DNA from: Adiantum capillus-veneris
Taxonomy: Eukaryota; Streptophyta; Polypodiopsida; Polypodiales; Pteridaceae
Direction of reading: 5' to 3'
NCBI GenBank assembly: GCA_014529385.2
Contig: CM043949.1
Span: forward strand, 109,893,977-109,957,976
DNA length: 64,000 nt
Shown here: positions 9,052 through 19,242 of the stretch, in pieces
Layout of the letters: every line of letters starts with the position of its first letter
Numbering within the stretch: the first letter of the stretch is position 1
Position numbers and translations under genes: made by a program
The notes under the pieces: model-generated
The model's database searches: none
Told to the model about the DNA's origin: nothing
The model's input: the letters and a program-made list of their open reading frames with translations, nothing else

Positions 9052-9793
9052 ACATACGACACGGGCGCATCTACACACAGATTGTAGGCGACATCCACTA
9101 GTTCATCAGGTAGCTTGTGTTTGCTGCTTGATATTCGAGATTTCATCTTGACATTGCAGGTACTTCCACATGGGATGTATTGTCAGAGATGATGTATGTT
9201 TGTTGAGGGTTTGCTGGCTGTGAGTCACGCAGCAAACAACCGCTGCAGCTGTTACAGCATATAGTGGGAAATTTGTGGATGTATGACTTTGTGGGAAGTC
9301 TATGTACTGTCAGATTTACTGCATCCTTTGTTGAGGGTCGAGTGAGGTTTTATTGAGCTGGGGGATTCTCGAATGTTGAGATCCTTTCGGTGATACAGGT
9401 TTTGGAGCGATCCCTCGAGCACCCTTAGATAGGCAGCTAGGATGTATTGACTGTGAGTTAGACAGTTGGGATTGCATCTTTGCTTTACTGCCGTTGAGGC
9501 ATTGTCACAGTCTATGCTTACAGGACAGTGACAGGACAGTGAGAGACAGTACAGGTGCAGGACAGGTTTACCCGCAGCTTACAGTGTCAGAGAGACAATG
9601 TTTTTTGAGTTGTTTTTTGGTCTGTTTTTTGAGTACACTAGAGCCATTTTACAAAGGAGACTCTGCCGAAATTTATGCAGAATTTGAAGCTTTCTTGGTT
9701 CATTTGACAGGTTGATATTGGTTCAGAGGTCAGTTTACAGGGGAAACTCTGCCGAATTTTTCCCAGGAAAGTAAACCATTGTGAAGCGTAGCT
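9052..9793 (+). other. Leader of outer copia element, right part
   Basis: Continuation of the outer element's leader after the nested insertion. No conserved protein. It ends at the Gag start codon ATG 9794. Confidence 0.7.
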
Positions 9794-12274
9794 ATGGTTG
9801 GATCACAGGACACTGCTCTTTACAATATCAAGAAGCTGGATGAAACCAATTTCCCATTGTGGAAGAAGCAGATTTGGCACGTGTTGGTACAAAAGAAGCA
9901 GATAAAACCTATAAAGCTCAAGGGGTTAAAACCTGAAGATATGGACGAAGATGAATGGAGCGAAATGGATGAATTGACACTTTCTACCATTATGCTGACT
10001 TTGGCAGAAAGCGTTTACTTCAATGTAGCAGACGAGATGTCGGCTTATCAAGCATGGTTAAAGCTGAGTGATCTTTATGAGAAGCAGAGTGCAGCTTCAC
10101 AGGTATACTGGCTTAAGAAGCTTGTTGACTTGAAGATGAAAGAAGGGACACCTATGTCCAATCATCTGAATGAATTCAACACAATCTATAGTCAGTTGTC
10201 AGCTCAAGGTGTCAAGTTTGATGAACCTGTTAGAGCTATGTTCCTGTTGATCACATTGCCGGAAAGTTGGGACACTTTTTGTACAGCTTTGAGTAATTCT
10301 GCACCTCCAGATGGTTTGAACATAGCAGGTGTAGAAGGAAGTCTGCTTACTGAAGAAACCAATAGAAAGACAATGGACAAAGGCAAAGGAACAGCCTTAG
10401 TTGTCAGGGGAAGGACCAAAGAAAAGTACAAAGGTGGAAAGAGGAATCAGTCTCGTAGCAAGTCCCGCAGTGCTAAAGGCAAGAGTGACATAGAATGCTA
10501 CCATTGTGGCAAGAAGGGTCACATGAAAGGAGACTGCAGAGAATGGAAAGCAGAAAAAGGCAAAGAGAAAGCTGAAGACCATGGTGAGAAGAACAAGTCC
10601 TCAGTGAAGATTCAAGAAATAAATGTGACAAACACTGTTCTAGAGGATGACAGTCTAGTGTCAGGAGACATCTACTTCTTGAAGAATACAATGGACTCAG
10701 CTCTTCTTACAACATATGATGGAAATGCACTGAGTGACTGGATTATAGACTCAGGGACATCACTTCATGTGTCTCCAAACAAGGAGTGGTTTACCTCTTA
10801 TGTGACCACTAAAGATCATGTTCGGCTAGGCAATGGGCAGACATGTGAGATCTTAGGTGTTGGAGATGTTCAATTGAAGTTTCAGAATGGCTCTTCTTTC
10901 ACGCTGAAGAATGTGAGACATGTTCCCGCAATTACAAAGAGCTTGATCAGCACAGGTTTACTTGATGATGCTGGCTACGTCACCACTTTTGGACAGAACA
11001 TGTGGAAGATATCCAAGGGTTCTATGACAGTAGCACATGGAGTAAAGTCTGGAGGACTTTACATGATTTATGTATCAAATGTCTCTAAAAATGTAATCAA
11101 TGTAATCGAGCAGCCGAACGCTTCTTTGTGGCATAGCCGGTTAGGACATATGTCCAAGAAGGGAATGGAAATCTTGTCTCGTTCTGGTTATTTGCCTCGA
11201 TTTTCATTTAATGATTTTGAATTCTGTGAACATTGTCTGTATGGTAAGCAAACACAGCAGCCACATAAGCAGAGAAGCAGTAGAAGAGATACACAGTTGG
11301 CACCTGTTCATAGTGATTTGTGTGGACCTATGCCTAACCTATCTCTAGGGGGAGCTTCTTACTTTATGACATTTATAGATGAATACTCGAGGAAAGTATG
11401 GGTATACTTTCTCAAGCACAAGGATGAAGCGTTTAGTGTTTTCAAAACGTTTGTGACACTTGTGGAGAATCAGAGTGGCAAGAAGCTTAAATGCTTACGC
11501 ACTGACAATGGTGGAGAGTATGTTTCAAAGGCCTTTCAGGACTTTTGTGAGTCAAAAGGTATAAAACGTGAACTTACTGCTCCTTACAATCCTCCTCAAA
11601 ATGGTGTTGCTGAGAGGATGAATAGGACCATACAAGAGAAGGTCAGAAGTATGTTGTCTAATGCACAACTGCCAAATGGGTTTTGGGCTGAAGCTGTATC
11701 AATAGCTGTTCATCTTGTAAATAGATCTCCTAGCAAGGTTTTGCAGAAGGATTCAGTGCCAGAGATGGTATGGTTAGGCAAAATGCCCTCATACAAGCAT
11801 CTCAGAGTCTTTGGCTGTGAGGCATATACTCACGTTCCAAAGGAATTTAGGAACAAACTTGAGCCAAAGAGTAGAAAGTGCATCTTTCTAGGCTATGGTA
11901 ATTCTGGTGAGATGGGGTACAGACTTTGGGATCCCGAATCCAGAAAGGTTGTCCGCAGCAATGATGTTCACTTTAATGAATCCAAATATCATTCTAAACT
12001 AGAGAGGGTTGAGGAGATTAGAAGAGTTGTCTTCCAAGAAGATGGACCTGCACGTGCAAGACAAAATGTAAGGGCTCAAGAGGAGCAAGGACAGGATAGA
12101 GTGGAACCACAGGTGGTCGAGCCTGAGCCACCTATTGTGCGTAGATCTGGACGTGTCACGCGACCTCCTGATAGGTTTGTTCCATCTATGAACTATGTCA
12201 TGTTGACTGATTGCAATGAGCCTTCATGTTACAAGGAAGCAGTGCAAATGAAGGATTCCCAACATGGAAGCTAG
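9794..12274 (+). CDS. Copia polyprotein part 1: Gag, protease, integrase
   Basis: 826 codons. Gag (UBN2 type) occupies roughly residues 10-200, beginning LDETNFPLWKKQIWHVL. A basic stretch leads to the CCHC knuckle CYHCGKKGHMKGDC (~235-248). The protease site is DSGTSLHVSP (~318). Integrase has an HHCC finger (HSRLGHMS ... CEHC, ~447-480) and a DDE core: D in HSDLCGPM, D in LRTDNGGEY, E in AERMNRTIQEK. All catalytic residues are present. The ORF ends early: after QMKDSQ it runs into HGS-stop, just where RT sequence should begin, because of a small deletion that also shifts frame. RT-RH continues in another frame from 12226, overlapping by 49 bp. Confidence 0.93.
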   Translation: MVGSQDTALYNIKKLDETNFPLWKKQIWHVLVQKKQIKPIKLKGLKPEDMDEDEWSEMDELTLSTIMLTLAESVYFNVADEMSAYQAWLKLSDLYEKQSAASQVYWLKKLVDLKMKEGTPMSNHLNEFNTIYSQLSAQGVKFDEPVRAMFLLITLPESWDTFCTALSNSAPPDGLNIAGVEGSLLTEETNRKTMDKGKGTALVVRGRTKEKYKGGKRNQSRSKSRSAKGKSDIECYHCGKKGHMKGDCREWKAEKGKEKAEDHGEKNKSSVKIQEINVTNTVLEDDSLVSGDIYFLKNTMDSALLTTYDGNALSDWIIDSGTSLHVSPNKEWFTSYVTTKDHVRLGNGQTCEILGVGDVQLKFQNGSSFTLKNVRHVPAITKSLISTGLLDDAGYVTTFGQNMWKISKGSMTVAHGVKSGGLYMIYVSNVSKNVINVIEQPNASLWHSRLGHMSKKGMEILSRSGYLPRFSFNDFEFCEHCLYGKQTQQPHKQRSSRRDTQLAPVHSDLCGPMPNLSLGGASYFMTFIDEYSRKVWVYFLKHKDEAFSVFKTFVTLVENQSGKKLKCLRTDNGGEYVSKAFQDFCESKGIKRELTAPYNPPQNGVAERMNRTIQEKVRSMLSNAQLPNGFWAEAVSIAVHLVNRSPSKVLQKDSVPEMVWLGKMPSYKHLRVFGCEAYTHVPKEFRNKLEPKSRKCIFLGYGNSGEMGYRLWDPESRKVVRSNDVHFNESKYHSKLERVEEIRRVVFQEDGPARARQNVRAQEEQGQDRVEPQVVEPEPPIVRRSGRVTRPPDRFVPSMNYVMLTDCNEPSCYKEAVQMKDSQHGS

Positions 12275-13719
12275 TTAAATTACCACACGGCAAAAAGGCG
12301 CTACCTTGTAAATGGGTCTACAGGTATAAGATCACCACTCATGATAGTCAGCCAAAGTACAAAGCAAGGCTTGTTGCCAAGGGCTTTAAGCAAGAACAAG
12401 CCATTGACTTTGATGAAGTCTTCTCTCCGGTGGTCAAGATGACTACATTGAGATGCTTTCTTGCATTGGTTGCCATATTAGATTTGGTGTTGCACCAAAT
12501 GGATGTCAAGACAGCGTTCTTGCATGGTGATTTAGATGTGGAAATTTACATGCAGCAGCCAGAAGGGTTTGTTGAGAAAGGCAAGGAAGATTGGGTATGC
12601 CAGTTGTTAAAGAGTCTTTATGGCTTAAAACAATCACCGAGGGCATGGTTCCATAAATTCCACAAGTTTATGCTTTCTCAAGGCTACAAACATAGTGAGT
12701 TCGATCTCTGTCTATATACAAAGAAGGCTAAAGATGGCAGTTGGCTGATCCTTATTTTGTATGTGGATGACATGTTGATTGCTGGCAAGCACTTGGAAGA
12801 AATTTCAGCTTTGAAGTCAAAGATGGCAAAATCGTTTGACATGAAAGACATGGGTGAGGCAAGTCATTTACTTGGTATGCGCATTGAGAGAGACAGATCA
12901 AAGAAGTTGATTTGGTTATCTCAAACAGAGTATATTGACAAGGTTTTGCAACGTTTCAATATGGAGAAGGGAAGGGCATTGAGTGTTCCATTGCCACCAT
13001 ATGTGAAACTTAGCAAACAAGATTGTCCTGTGTCTGAGGAAGAACAGACTGAAATGGATAAGATTCCATATGCGTCTGCAGTGGGTAGTTTGATGTATGC
13101 AATGATTGCTACTCGCCCAGACATTGCCTTTGCAGTGGGAGTAGTAAGTCGATACATGTCAAACCCAGGCAAGAAACATTGGGAGGCAGTGAAAGGAATA
13201 TTGAGATACCTGAAAGCTACAAAGAGTATGCGTATATGCTATGGGAGTCAGGAGCTAAGTGTAAAGGGTTTTACAGACTCAGATTATGCAGGTGACTTAG
13301 ACAACCGAAGGTCTACGTCAGGGTATGTCTTTACATTAGCTGGTGGAGCAGTATCATGGCGTTCTAGATTACAAGATTGTGTTACTCAGTCTACGACAGA
13401 GGCTGAATATGTTGCAGCATCAGAGGCATGCAAAGAATCAATCTGGTTTAATCGACTAGTAACAGATTTGGGAATCAAAGAAGAGATGCCTGTGTTATAT
13501 TGTGATAGTCAAAGTGCTATACAATTGGCTTGCAATCCAGTTTATCACTCAAAGACAAAGCATGTGGATGTGAAGTATCATTTCATCAGGGAAATGCTCG
13601 AGGATAAGCAACTTCAGCTTGTCAAAGTTCACACCACAGAAAATCCTGCTGATCTACTTACAAAAGGACTTCCCTCAGAGAGCTTTGCGCATTTTCGCAA
13701 GCAGTTAGGTGTAGGGTAG
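12226..13719 (+). CDS. Copia polyprotein part 2: reverse transcriptase and RNase H
   Basis: 497 codons; the first ~12 are an out-of-frame read of the integrase ORF, and true RT sequence starts at TWKLVKLPHGKKALPCKW. RT motifs: YKARLVAKGF, VKTAFLHGDL, QSPRAWFHKF and catalytic YVDDMLIAG (~179). RNase H: GFTDSDYAGDLDNRRSTSGY with its first Asp, then QSTTEAEYVAASEA with the Glu, then LYCDSQSAI. Ends with HFRKQLGVG, typical of copia. The RT N-terminus lacks about 20 residues lost in the deletion that broke the polyprotein. Otherwise intact. Confidence 0.93.
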   Translation: MLQGSSANEGFPTWKLVKLPHGKKALPCKWVYRYKITTHDSQPKYKARLVAKGFKQEQAIDFDEVFSPVVKMTTLRCFLALVAILDLVLHQMDVKTAFLHGDLDVEIYMQQPEGFVEKGKEDWVCQLLKSLYGLKQSPRAWFHKFHKFMLSQGYKHSEFDLCLYTKKAKDGSWLILILYVDDMLIAGKHLEEISALKSKMAKSFDMKDMGEASHLLGMRIERDRSKKLIWLSQTEYIDKVLQRFNMEKGRALSVPLPPYVKLSKQDCPVSEEEQTEMDKIPYASAVGSLMYAMIATRPDIAFAVGVVSRYMSNPGKKHWEAVKGILRYLKATKSMRICYGSQELSVKGFTDSDYAGDLDNRRSTSGYVFTLAGGAVSWRSRLQDCVTQSTTEAEYVAASEACKESIWFNRLVTDLGIKEEMPVLYCDSQSAIQLACNPVYHSKTKHVDVKYHFIREMLEDKQLQLVKVHTTENPADLLTKGLPSESFAHFRKQLGVG

Positions 13720-13808
13720 TACATCACTTCTCTACATATCTTGTATATTAGCTTGTATAGTAGCTTCTCTCACACTTAAAGTACCACATTGGACTTTAAG
13801 TGGGAGGT

Positions 13809-14000
13809 TGTTGGGGTATAAAGCCCAATGTGGTCGCCCAGGTAAGTGGGCGGGCCGCCAGGTATGTACAAATATTCTTTTGTAAAAACCTAATAAGAAC
13901 TCACTATGCTCTACACATTACAGTAGAGCGAGCTCACCATATCGTCGTGCTCTTCTTCTCGCACTCTCTCTCGCGTCGCACTTCCGCTCGTACTCCTTCA
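13809..14000 (+). repeat. 3' LTR of outer copia element
   Basis: 192 bp, preceded by polypurine tract AAGTGGGAGG (13798-13807), same ends as the 5' LTR. Confidence 0.95.
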
Positions 14001-14383
14001 CTGTGACTCTGTAACCTTAGGTCAAATCACAAGGAGATGACAATACCCGGCACTCGGATACACTCCCCAAGGATTTTCCTAGATAAAAAACCGGGGTTAG
14101 CACACTATTTACTATATATAATTAAGCCCGCCGGGTTTTTTCATTTTCCCGGTGGGCCCGCCGGATAACTGCATTATCCCGATGGGCCCGCCGGTATAAC
14201 GCAGATGCCCGGCGGTACCCGCAGGGAAATTGTGGAAGCCCGGTGGGATGACCGGCTCTATAGGTTTTTGCAGGTCATCATCAAAGTCACGTTAACAATT
14301 AATGTGATCACGTGATGTTTTTGTCTAAATACTATAGTTATTTACGTAATCACCCGATCGTGATTACGTTAATGAAATCCCTG
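14001..14383. repeat. GC-rich patch with repeated GGGCCCGCCGG motifs
   Basis: Not coding. The motif CCCGCCGG recurs in both orientations at about 14128-14220 (CCGCCGGG, GGGCCCGCCGG twice, CCCGGCGGTACC), and an imperfect inverted repeat resembling CGTGATNACGTTAAT lies at about 14290-14375. It stands out from AT-rich surroundings and is bounded by the copia LTR and by the truncated gypsy LTR. Could be part of a small non-autonomous element; boundaries not determined. Confidence 0.45.
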
Positions 14384-15145
14384 TTAGCCAATGACAATCA
14401 AGCAGCATAAGTGATAGCCTTCTGACATGTGTCCCCCTTTCCCCTTTTGTGAGAGCTTTAGGTAATTTAATAATTCAACTAAACTCTCATTGGACCCCTT
14501 TGCCTCCTGGCCAATAGGAATCAGGCAAGCAATTGGGCTGCTAAATGCTCATTGGTGCCCTTGGGAGACTGTCCAGTAGTCTTCTAGAGAGCTTAATTCT
14601 TATTGGTTCTTTTATTAAGCGTTTTTAAATTATTTAAACTAGATTTACTCTAGCCTAATTCTCATTGGTCCACCTCCAAGGCCATCCAATAGGATTTGAG
14701 TACACCTTGTGGGCATCTGGGCTAGGGAGCTGACATGTGTCCCTCTTTCCCCTTGTGTGCAAAGGGAGCTTGTGTGTGTGTGTGTATGAGTTTCTCTCTC
14801 ATCCCCTACTTCTTGGGCTCGCCCCCTCCTATGTAGGGCTTGACAAAGACTTTTGGGACACACACAAAGCATCCAATTTTCCCTAAAGTTGACCTTTGGA
14901 CACAACCTTTGAATCTTGGAACCTTAGCATTTTGGAAGTCTTAATGGGCTGAACCTTAAGGTCTTTTAAGCCCATTGTTGCACGTAGCTCTTTTGTAGAT
15001 GGCCCTCCCTTTGGATCCCTACTATGGTCGGTCTGCTAACTTAACCAATATTCTAGCTTTTTCTCCCCTGGCACTTCCCCATATCAAATGATCAATTTAA
15101 CATGAGAAAATCATTTAGGAGAATTAGATATTGATTATTATGACA
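14384..15145 (-). repeat. Truncated 3' LTR of gypsy copy A
   Basis: Matches the start-proximal half of the 20216-21810 LTR (reverse strand TGTCATAATAATC start at 15145, preceded by polypurine TTTCAAGAGAGAAGTAA). Homology stops abruptly at about 14384. Confidence 0.9.
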
Positions 15146-15498
15146 TTACTTCTCTCTTGAAATCATAGTCGTCCTCGACTATGGGGTAGAGAAGATAAAG
15201 CATATTCATTAGTCCTTTTCTTAGCGGGTAGAGGATCCCTATGTTACCCTACGACATCATTCCACAATGGATGACTAGTCCATTTGGCGCTTGGGAGCCT
15301 GAGGCTGCCACAAGCATGTCTGCACATTAGTCCTATCATCTTCCGTAGTAGAGTGACAAGCTCTACTTGGTGTTCGGGAGACGTTATCTCCGCAAACTTG
15401 ATCTAAGCATGCATACTACTTCATTTTTGTGCACAATAAAGAAAAAGAGAGTCTTATAAGACAAAAACTTTGTTCATTTTTAACATTTGTACATTTGC
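15146..15498 (-). other. Untranslated 3' region of gypsy copy A
   Basis: Sequence between the Pol stop and the polypurine tract. The same ~300 bp, with point changes, is found in copy B at 39295-39595. No gene. Confidence 0.7.
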
Positions 15499-15816
15499 TT
15501 ACTCTAGGGAAGCATTGTAAGCATTGACAAGGTTTAGGTTATCCTTTAATTGTATGCCTTGCATCCATCTAGCATCTTCAAAAGGATAATTCTTAAACTT
15601 AATAAGATAATGTCGGATAGTCTTACCGCCTCTTAGTACCTTGTCTTCATGTCGGATAATGGACTCGAGCTGCAGCACCTCTTCTTGGTCCTCGATCTCC
15701 GATGGGTCTTCAATAGTTGGTTCTTGAGGTGGCTCTCCTTTGTAAGGCTTTAGTAGGCTCACATGGAAAGCATTGTGTATGAGCCAATGGTTGGGCAACT
15801 TGAGTTGATAGGCCAT
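15499..15816 (-). pseudogene. Gypsy copy A: Pol C-terminus with chromodomain-like tail
   Basis: 105 codons. Begins in the integrase C-terminal region (LKLPNHWLIHNAFHVSLLKP) and ends in a chromodomain-like block (HEDKVLRGGKTIRHYLIKFK then NYPFEDARWM). Chromodomains on gypsy integrases direct insertion to particular chromatin, and here they suggest a chromovirus. Continuity with the upstream integrase is broken by a TAA near 15883 (copy B has Lys there) and by a 2-bp insertion near 15990. Confidence 0.85.
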
Positions 15817-16078
15817 CTCATTGATTGACCTAAGAATCTGGAAAGGACCATAGTACCTTTTTGCTAACTTAGCATAGTACTTTTAGTGTCCTGTAGGATT
15901 CTTGCCCGTCGTGTGCCTTAATCGAGCCTTGGGAAATTTGAGTAAGAGCCAATCATTTTCTTTAAAGGCTTGGGCTCTTCTGTGCTTGTTTCAGCAGCAG
16001 CCTTTTGCCTTTGCTGTGAGATAGAGATAGCATCCTTAATCTTTTGGAAAGATTCTTGTAGGCCTCGGCTATACTCAT

Positions 16079-16714
16079 CTACAGAGCGAAGATCTTCCCG
16101 TGTACCTTAAGTAGCAAGGGACCTTTTGATCTTCCCTCTATTACCTCAAAAGGTGCTTTTCCCGTGAAACTATGTACATTGTTATTGTATGCATACTCCA
16201 CTAAGGGTAAGTACTTCTCCCATTGGTATCTTTGATCTACTTCCGTTACATAAGCTTTTAGTAGATCAAGAATTGTTAGGTTAGCTATTTCACTTTGGCC
16301 ATCTGTTTGCGGGTGATAGGTCGAAGAGAAGTTTAGCCTTGTTCCTAAATTCTCAAAGAGACCCTTCCAGAAATTACTGGTCATTCTAGGATCTCTATCC
16401 GACACTATGGACATTGGCAAGCCATGGTACTTGAAAATTTGTGAAATGAAGAGGGTTGCCATTTGATGGGCTTTGATAGTCTTTTTGACAGATATAAAAT
16501 GAGCTTGTTTACTGAACCTGTCTACTATCGTCCATATTCCCGTATTCCCATGGATAGACTTAGGCAATCCAAAGATAAAATCCATGGATATGCTCTCCCA
16601 TGGTGAATTAGGGATTGGCAAGGGTTGAAGCAATCCAAGTTGCTTCCCTCTATCAAACTTCGTCTTTTGGCATACCACACATTTAGAAACATACTCTTGT
16701 ATGTTCACTTTCAT
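16079..16714 (-). pseudogene. Gypsy copy A: integrase core
   Basis: 211 codons of integrase: zinc-finger end CVVCQKTKFD, then the DDE core with D in SMDFIFGLP, D in SDRDPRMTSNFW and E in TDGQSEIANL. Catalytic residues are intact, but the ORF is separated from the RT/RNase H part by a TAG where copy B reads Trp (YFYWPTM), and it ends in a frameshift. Confidence 0.88.
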
Positions 16715-16720
16715 GGTAGG

Positions 16721-17869
16721 CTAATAGAAATATGTTTCAATCCCCTTTAGGGTAGACTGAATCCCTCTATGCCCTGCATAAGGAGGAGCATGAGATTCAT
16801 ACATTACTTTCTCACGTAGTGAGCTAGTAACGCATAATCTATTGCCATAGAGAAGATAACCATCTTGTAAAGTAAATGATTCCTCTTTCTTCCCTAGTGC
16901 AAGGGCTGAAATCACATCTCTAAAATCGGGATCAATAGCATACTCATCTATCATAGAAGATAGATCATTGTGAGTTGCTATGGAAACCGCATTCACTCTC
17001 GGCCGTCTTGAGAGTGCATCGGCTACTTGATTATGCTTGCCAGCAATGTGAGCAATATGAAAATGAAATTGCGAAAGAAAATTTGCCCACCTCATTTGTT
17101 TGTGGGAGAGCTTGGTCTGCGTCATGAAGTACTTAAGACTTTGGTGCTCCGTTCGCAGAATGAAAGGAATCCCCAATAAATAGTGCTTCCATGAGTCTAA
17201 GGCATGTAGAACGGTGAGGAGTTCCTTTTCATATATGCCTAAATCTTGCTCAACAGGGTCGAGCCTCCGACTTTCATAGCCTATGGCGTGCCCTTCTTGA
17301 AGCAAAGCAGCTCCAAGGCAATCACCACAAGCATCACATTGGACCTCAAATGGTTTTGAGAGATCCGGTAGTGTAAGCACAGGTTGAGAGATAAGCTTTC
17401 CTTTAAGCTTTTCGAAAGCATTGTTCTCCTTGGCAGACCATGTGTACCTAAAGTTTTTCTTTGTTAGGTCATGTAATGGTCCTGCTATTAGTGAGAACTT
17501 TTCTATGAAGCGTCTATAGTATGCGCACATACCTATAAAGCTTCTTAACTCATGAAGATTCCTTGGTTTAGGCCATCCTTTTATTACCTCTAACTTTGAT
17601 GGATCCATTTGGATGCCATCTTGAGAGATAATGTGACCTAAATAATGAATCTCTTGTAAGAAAAATTCACTTTTCTTTCGATTAACATAAAGTTTATTCT
17701 CTCTTAGAACTTGAAATATTACCTGGAGGTGTCGCTTGTGTTCGTCTAATGAATTAGAGTAGATGATGATATCATCAAAGAACACTCTAGTAAAGGTTCG
17801 GTGAGGCCTGAATAGCTTCTCCATCAAGCGATTGAAGGTGGCTGGTGCATTGGTCAAGCCAAAAGGCAT
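16721..17869 (-). pseudogene. Gypsy copy A: reverse transcriptase (part) and RNase H
   Basis: 382 codons starting at MPFGLTNAPATFNRLM. Catalytic box FFDDIIIYSN, thumb region, then RNase H with FEVQCDACGDCLGAALLQEG and ALDSWKHYLLG, then the start of the integrase zinc finger (HAPPYAGHRGIQ). The N-terminal RT block is in another frame (17939-18427): a 1-bp loss near 17956 and a 1-bp gain near 17907 (copy B as reference) bracket about 50 bp of altered frame. Confidence 0.9.
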
Positions 17870-17938
17870 GACAATGTATTCATAAAGACCAAACGTAGTG
17901 CGAAAATGCGGTCTTTACAATGTCTTGATCAACTATCA

Positions 17939-18427
17939 TTATTTGATGATAGCCACTTTTAGGTCAATCCTACTGAAGTAGGTGGACCCTTGTAGCTGAT
18001 CAAATAGGTCTTCTACTCGTGGAATGGGAAACCTATTCTTGATAGTGATCCTATTTAGTGCTCTATAGTCGACACACATACGACATGTGCCATCTTTCTT
18101 TTGCACTAGTAGCACATGAGAACAAAATGGAGATGAGCTAGGCCTAACCATGCCCTTCTCAACTAACTCATGCACTTGCCGCATAATCTCCTCTTGTTGA
18201 GCTTGAGAAAATCTATAAGGAGGTTTGTTAGGTGGTGAACTTCCTGGAAGAAGTTCAATTGCATGGTCATCATTACCTCGTTTAGGAGGTAGCTCACAAG
18301 GGATGTCGTCAATAAAAACATCTTGAAACCCCTTGAGAAAATTGGATAACTCCAATTCCTTTTGATTGTGTAAATTTTCTTTTGCTAAAACATTAGGTTC
18401 ATTTTGAGAATCTTTAACAAAAATCAT
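17939..18427 (-). pseudogene. Gypsy copy A: spacer and N-terminal reverse transcriptase
   Basis: 162 codons: linker downstream of the protease, then RT fingers ([20 protein letters not shown], then [20 protein letters not shown]). It ends at a frameshift just before the GYHQIR motif. Its 5' end carries a 20-bp tandem duplication (about 18408-18447) and joins directly to Gag sequence. Confidence 0.88.
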
Positions 18428-18433
18428 GAATCT

Positions 18434-19112
18434 TTAACAAAAATCATGTACACGGAAATAGAGCTCTTTATTCTCTTTAGCTTGGTTGGAGTTGCCCTTA
18501 GGAGACTTTTGGACATTGTCCTTCCCCTTAGGCTCATTGGAACCCTTGCTTTCAGGGGGCTTAGAATTCCTCTTAGCCCCTATTTGGAAATTGATTCGAG
18601 AGGCCACCATAGTATGATGTATTACTGCCGATATGGTGCGTGGCCTTTGGGAGTTGACATACTCTGCCATTTCCTGCACAAAATTGTTGCTTTTGCTCTC
18701 CAAAATCCAACTTTTTGAAGACAGTGGCTTTGAGTTGTAGGTCCCAAAACTTGTCTACATATTTGTGGATAGATTCATAGGGAGAGAGCTTTAAGCTTCA
18801 CCATTCGGTGAGTACTTTGTCTTTGGCATCGGTGGCCAAAAACTGCTTCATAATGGAAGCTCTTAAAGCTTTCCATGTTCGTGGAGCTTCACCGTTGGCC
18901 CGTAGGTTAGACCACCATTGTCTGGTGGACTTTTGAAAGTGCATAGCTACATGGCGTAGCTTAGAGGACTCCATGAAGCCCTCATCTCCGAACGCCACAT
19001 CAAATTGTTGGATAAAGGCCAAGACTTTTTCCATAGCACCAAAAGTGCCATCATAGGTAAGGAAAGAGCTGCTCTTCCCTCCCAATTCTTGAGCTTGGAT
19101 GACCTCTTCCAT
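18434..19112 (-). pseudogene. Gypsy copy A: Gag capsid region, broken
   Basis: Two reverse-strand open pieces (18798-19112 and 18434-18703) together match the retrotransposon Gag domain of copy B: FGAMEKVLAFIQQFDVAFGD, HFQKSTRQWWSNLRANGEAP, and EMAEYVNSQRPRTISAVIHH. The right piece ends NQAKENK then ELYFRVHDF, which is Gag tail joined to sequence that in copy B lies after the protease. About 630 bp with zinc knuckle and protease is missing. Confidence 0.85.
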
Positions 19113-19242
19113 GCGGCTTAGGATTTCCTATGGCCTCTTCTTTTTGATGGTTCAAAGGTTGCACCATCACTTCTTTAGAAGATGAATAATTTGAGGAAGA
19201 TGGAGAAGAGGGTGACCTCTTTCTCACCTTGATCTTCGTTGT

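Larger units (their letters stand above)
4893..14000 (+). mobile_element. Ty1/copia LTR retrotransposon (outer element)
   Basis: Bounded by two 192-bp LTRs beginning TGTTGGGGTATAAAGCC and ending CTCCTTCA. A primer-binding site TGGTATCAGAGC (5087-5098, initiator tRNA-Met) and a polypurine tract AAGTGGGAGG (13798-13807) are present. Order is Gag-PR-INT then RT-RH, the copia order. A second copia element (5447-9051, opposite strand) sits in the leader and accounts for the large size. Flanking 5-mers are TTGTG and CTGTG, one mismatch. The coding part is split into two ORFs by a small deletion near 12255. By eye the LTRs differ at about three positions, implying a fairly young insertion. Confidence 0.95.

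Noticed and set aside
4888..14005. Perfect target duplication for the outer copia element
   Set aside because: The flanking 5-mers are TTGTG and CTGTG; one mismatch, so only a probable duplication, not claimed as perfect.
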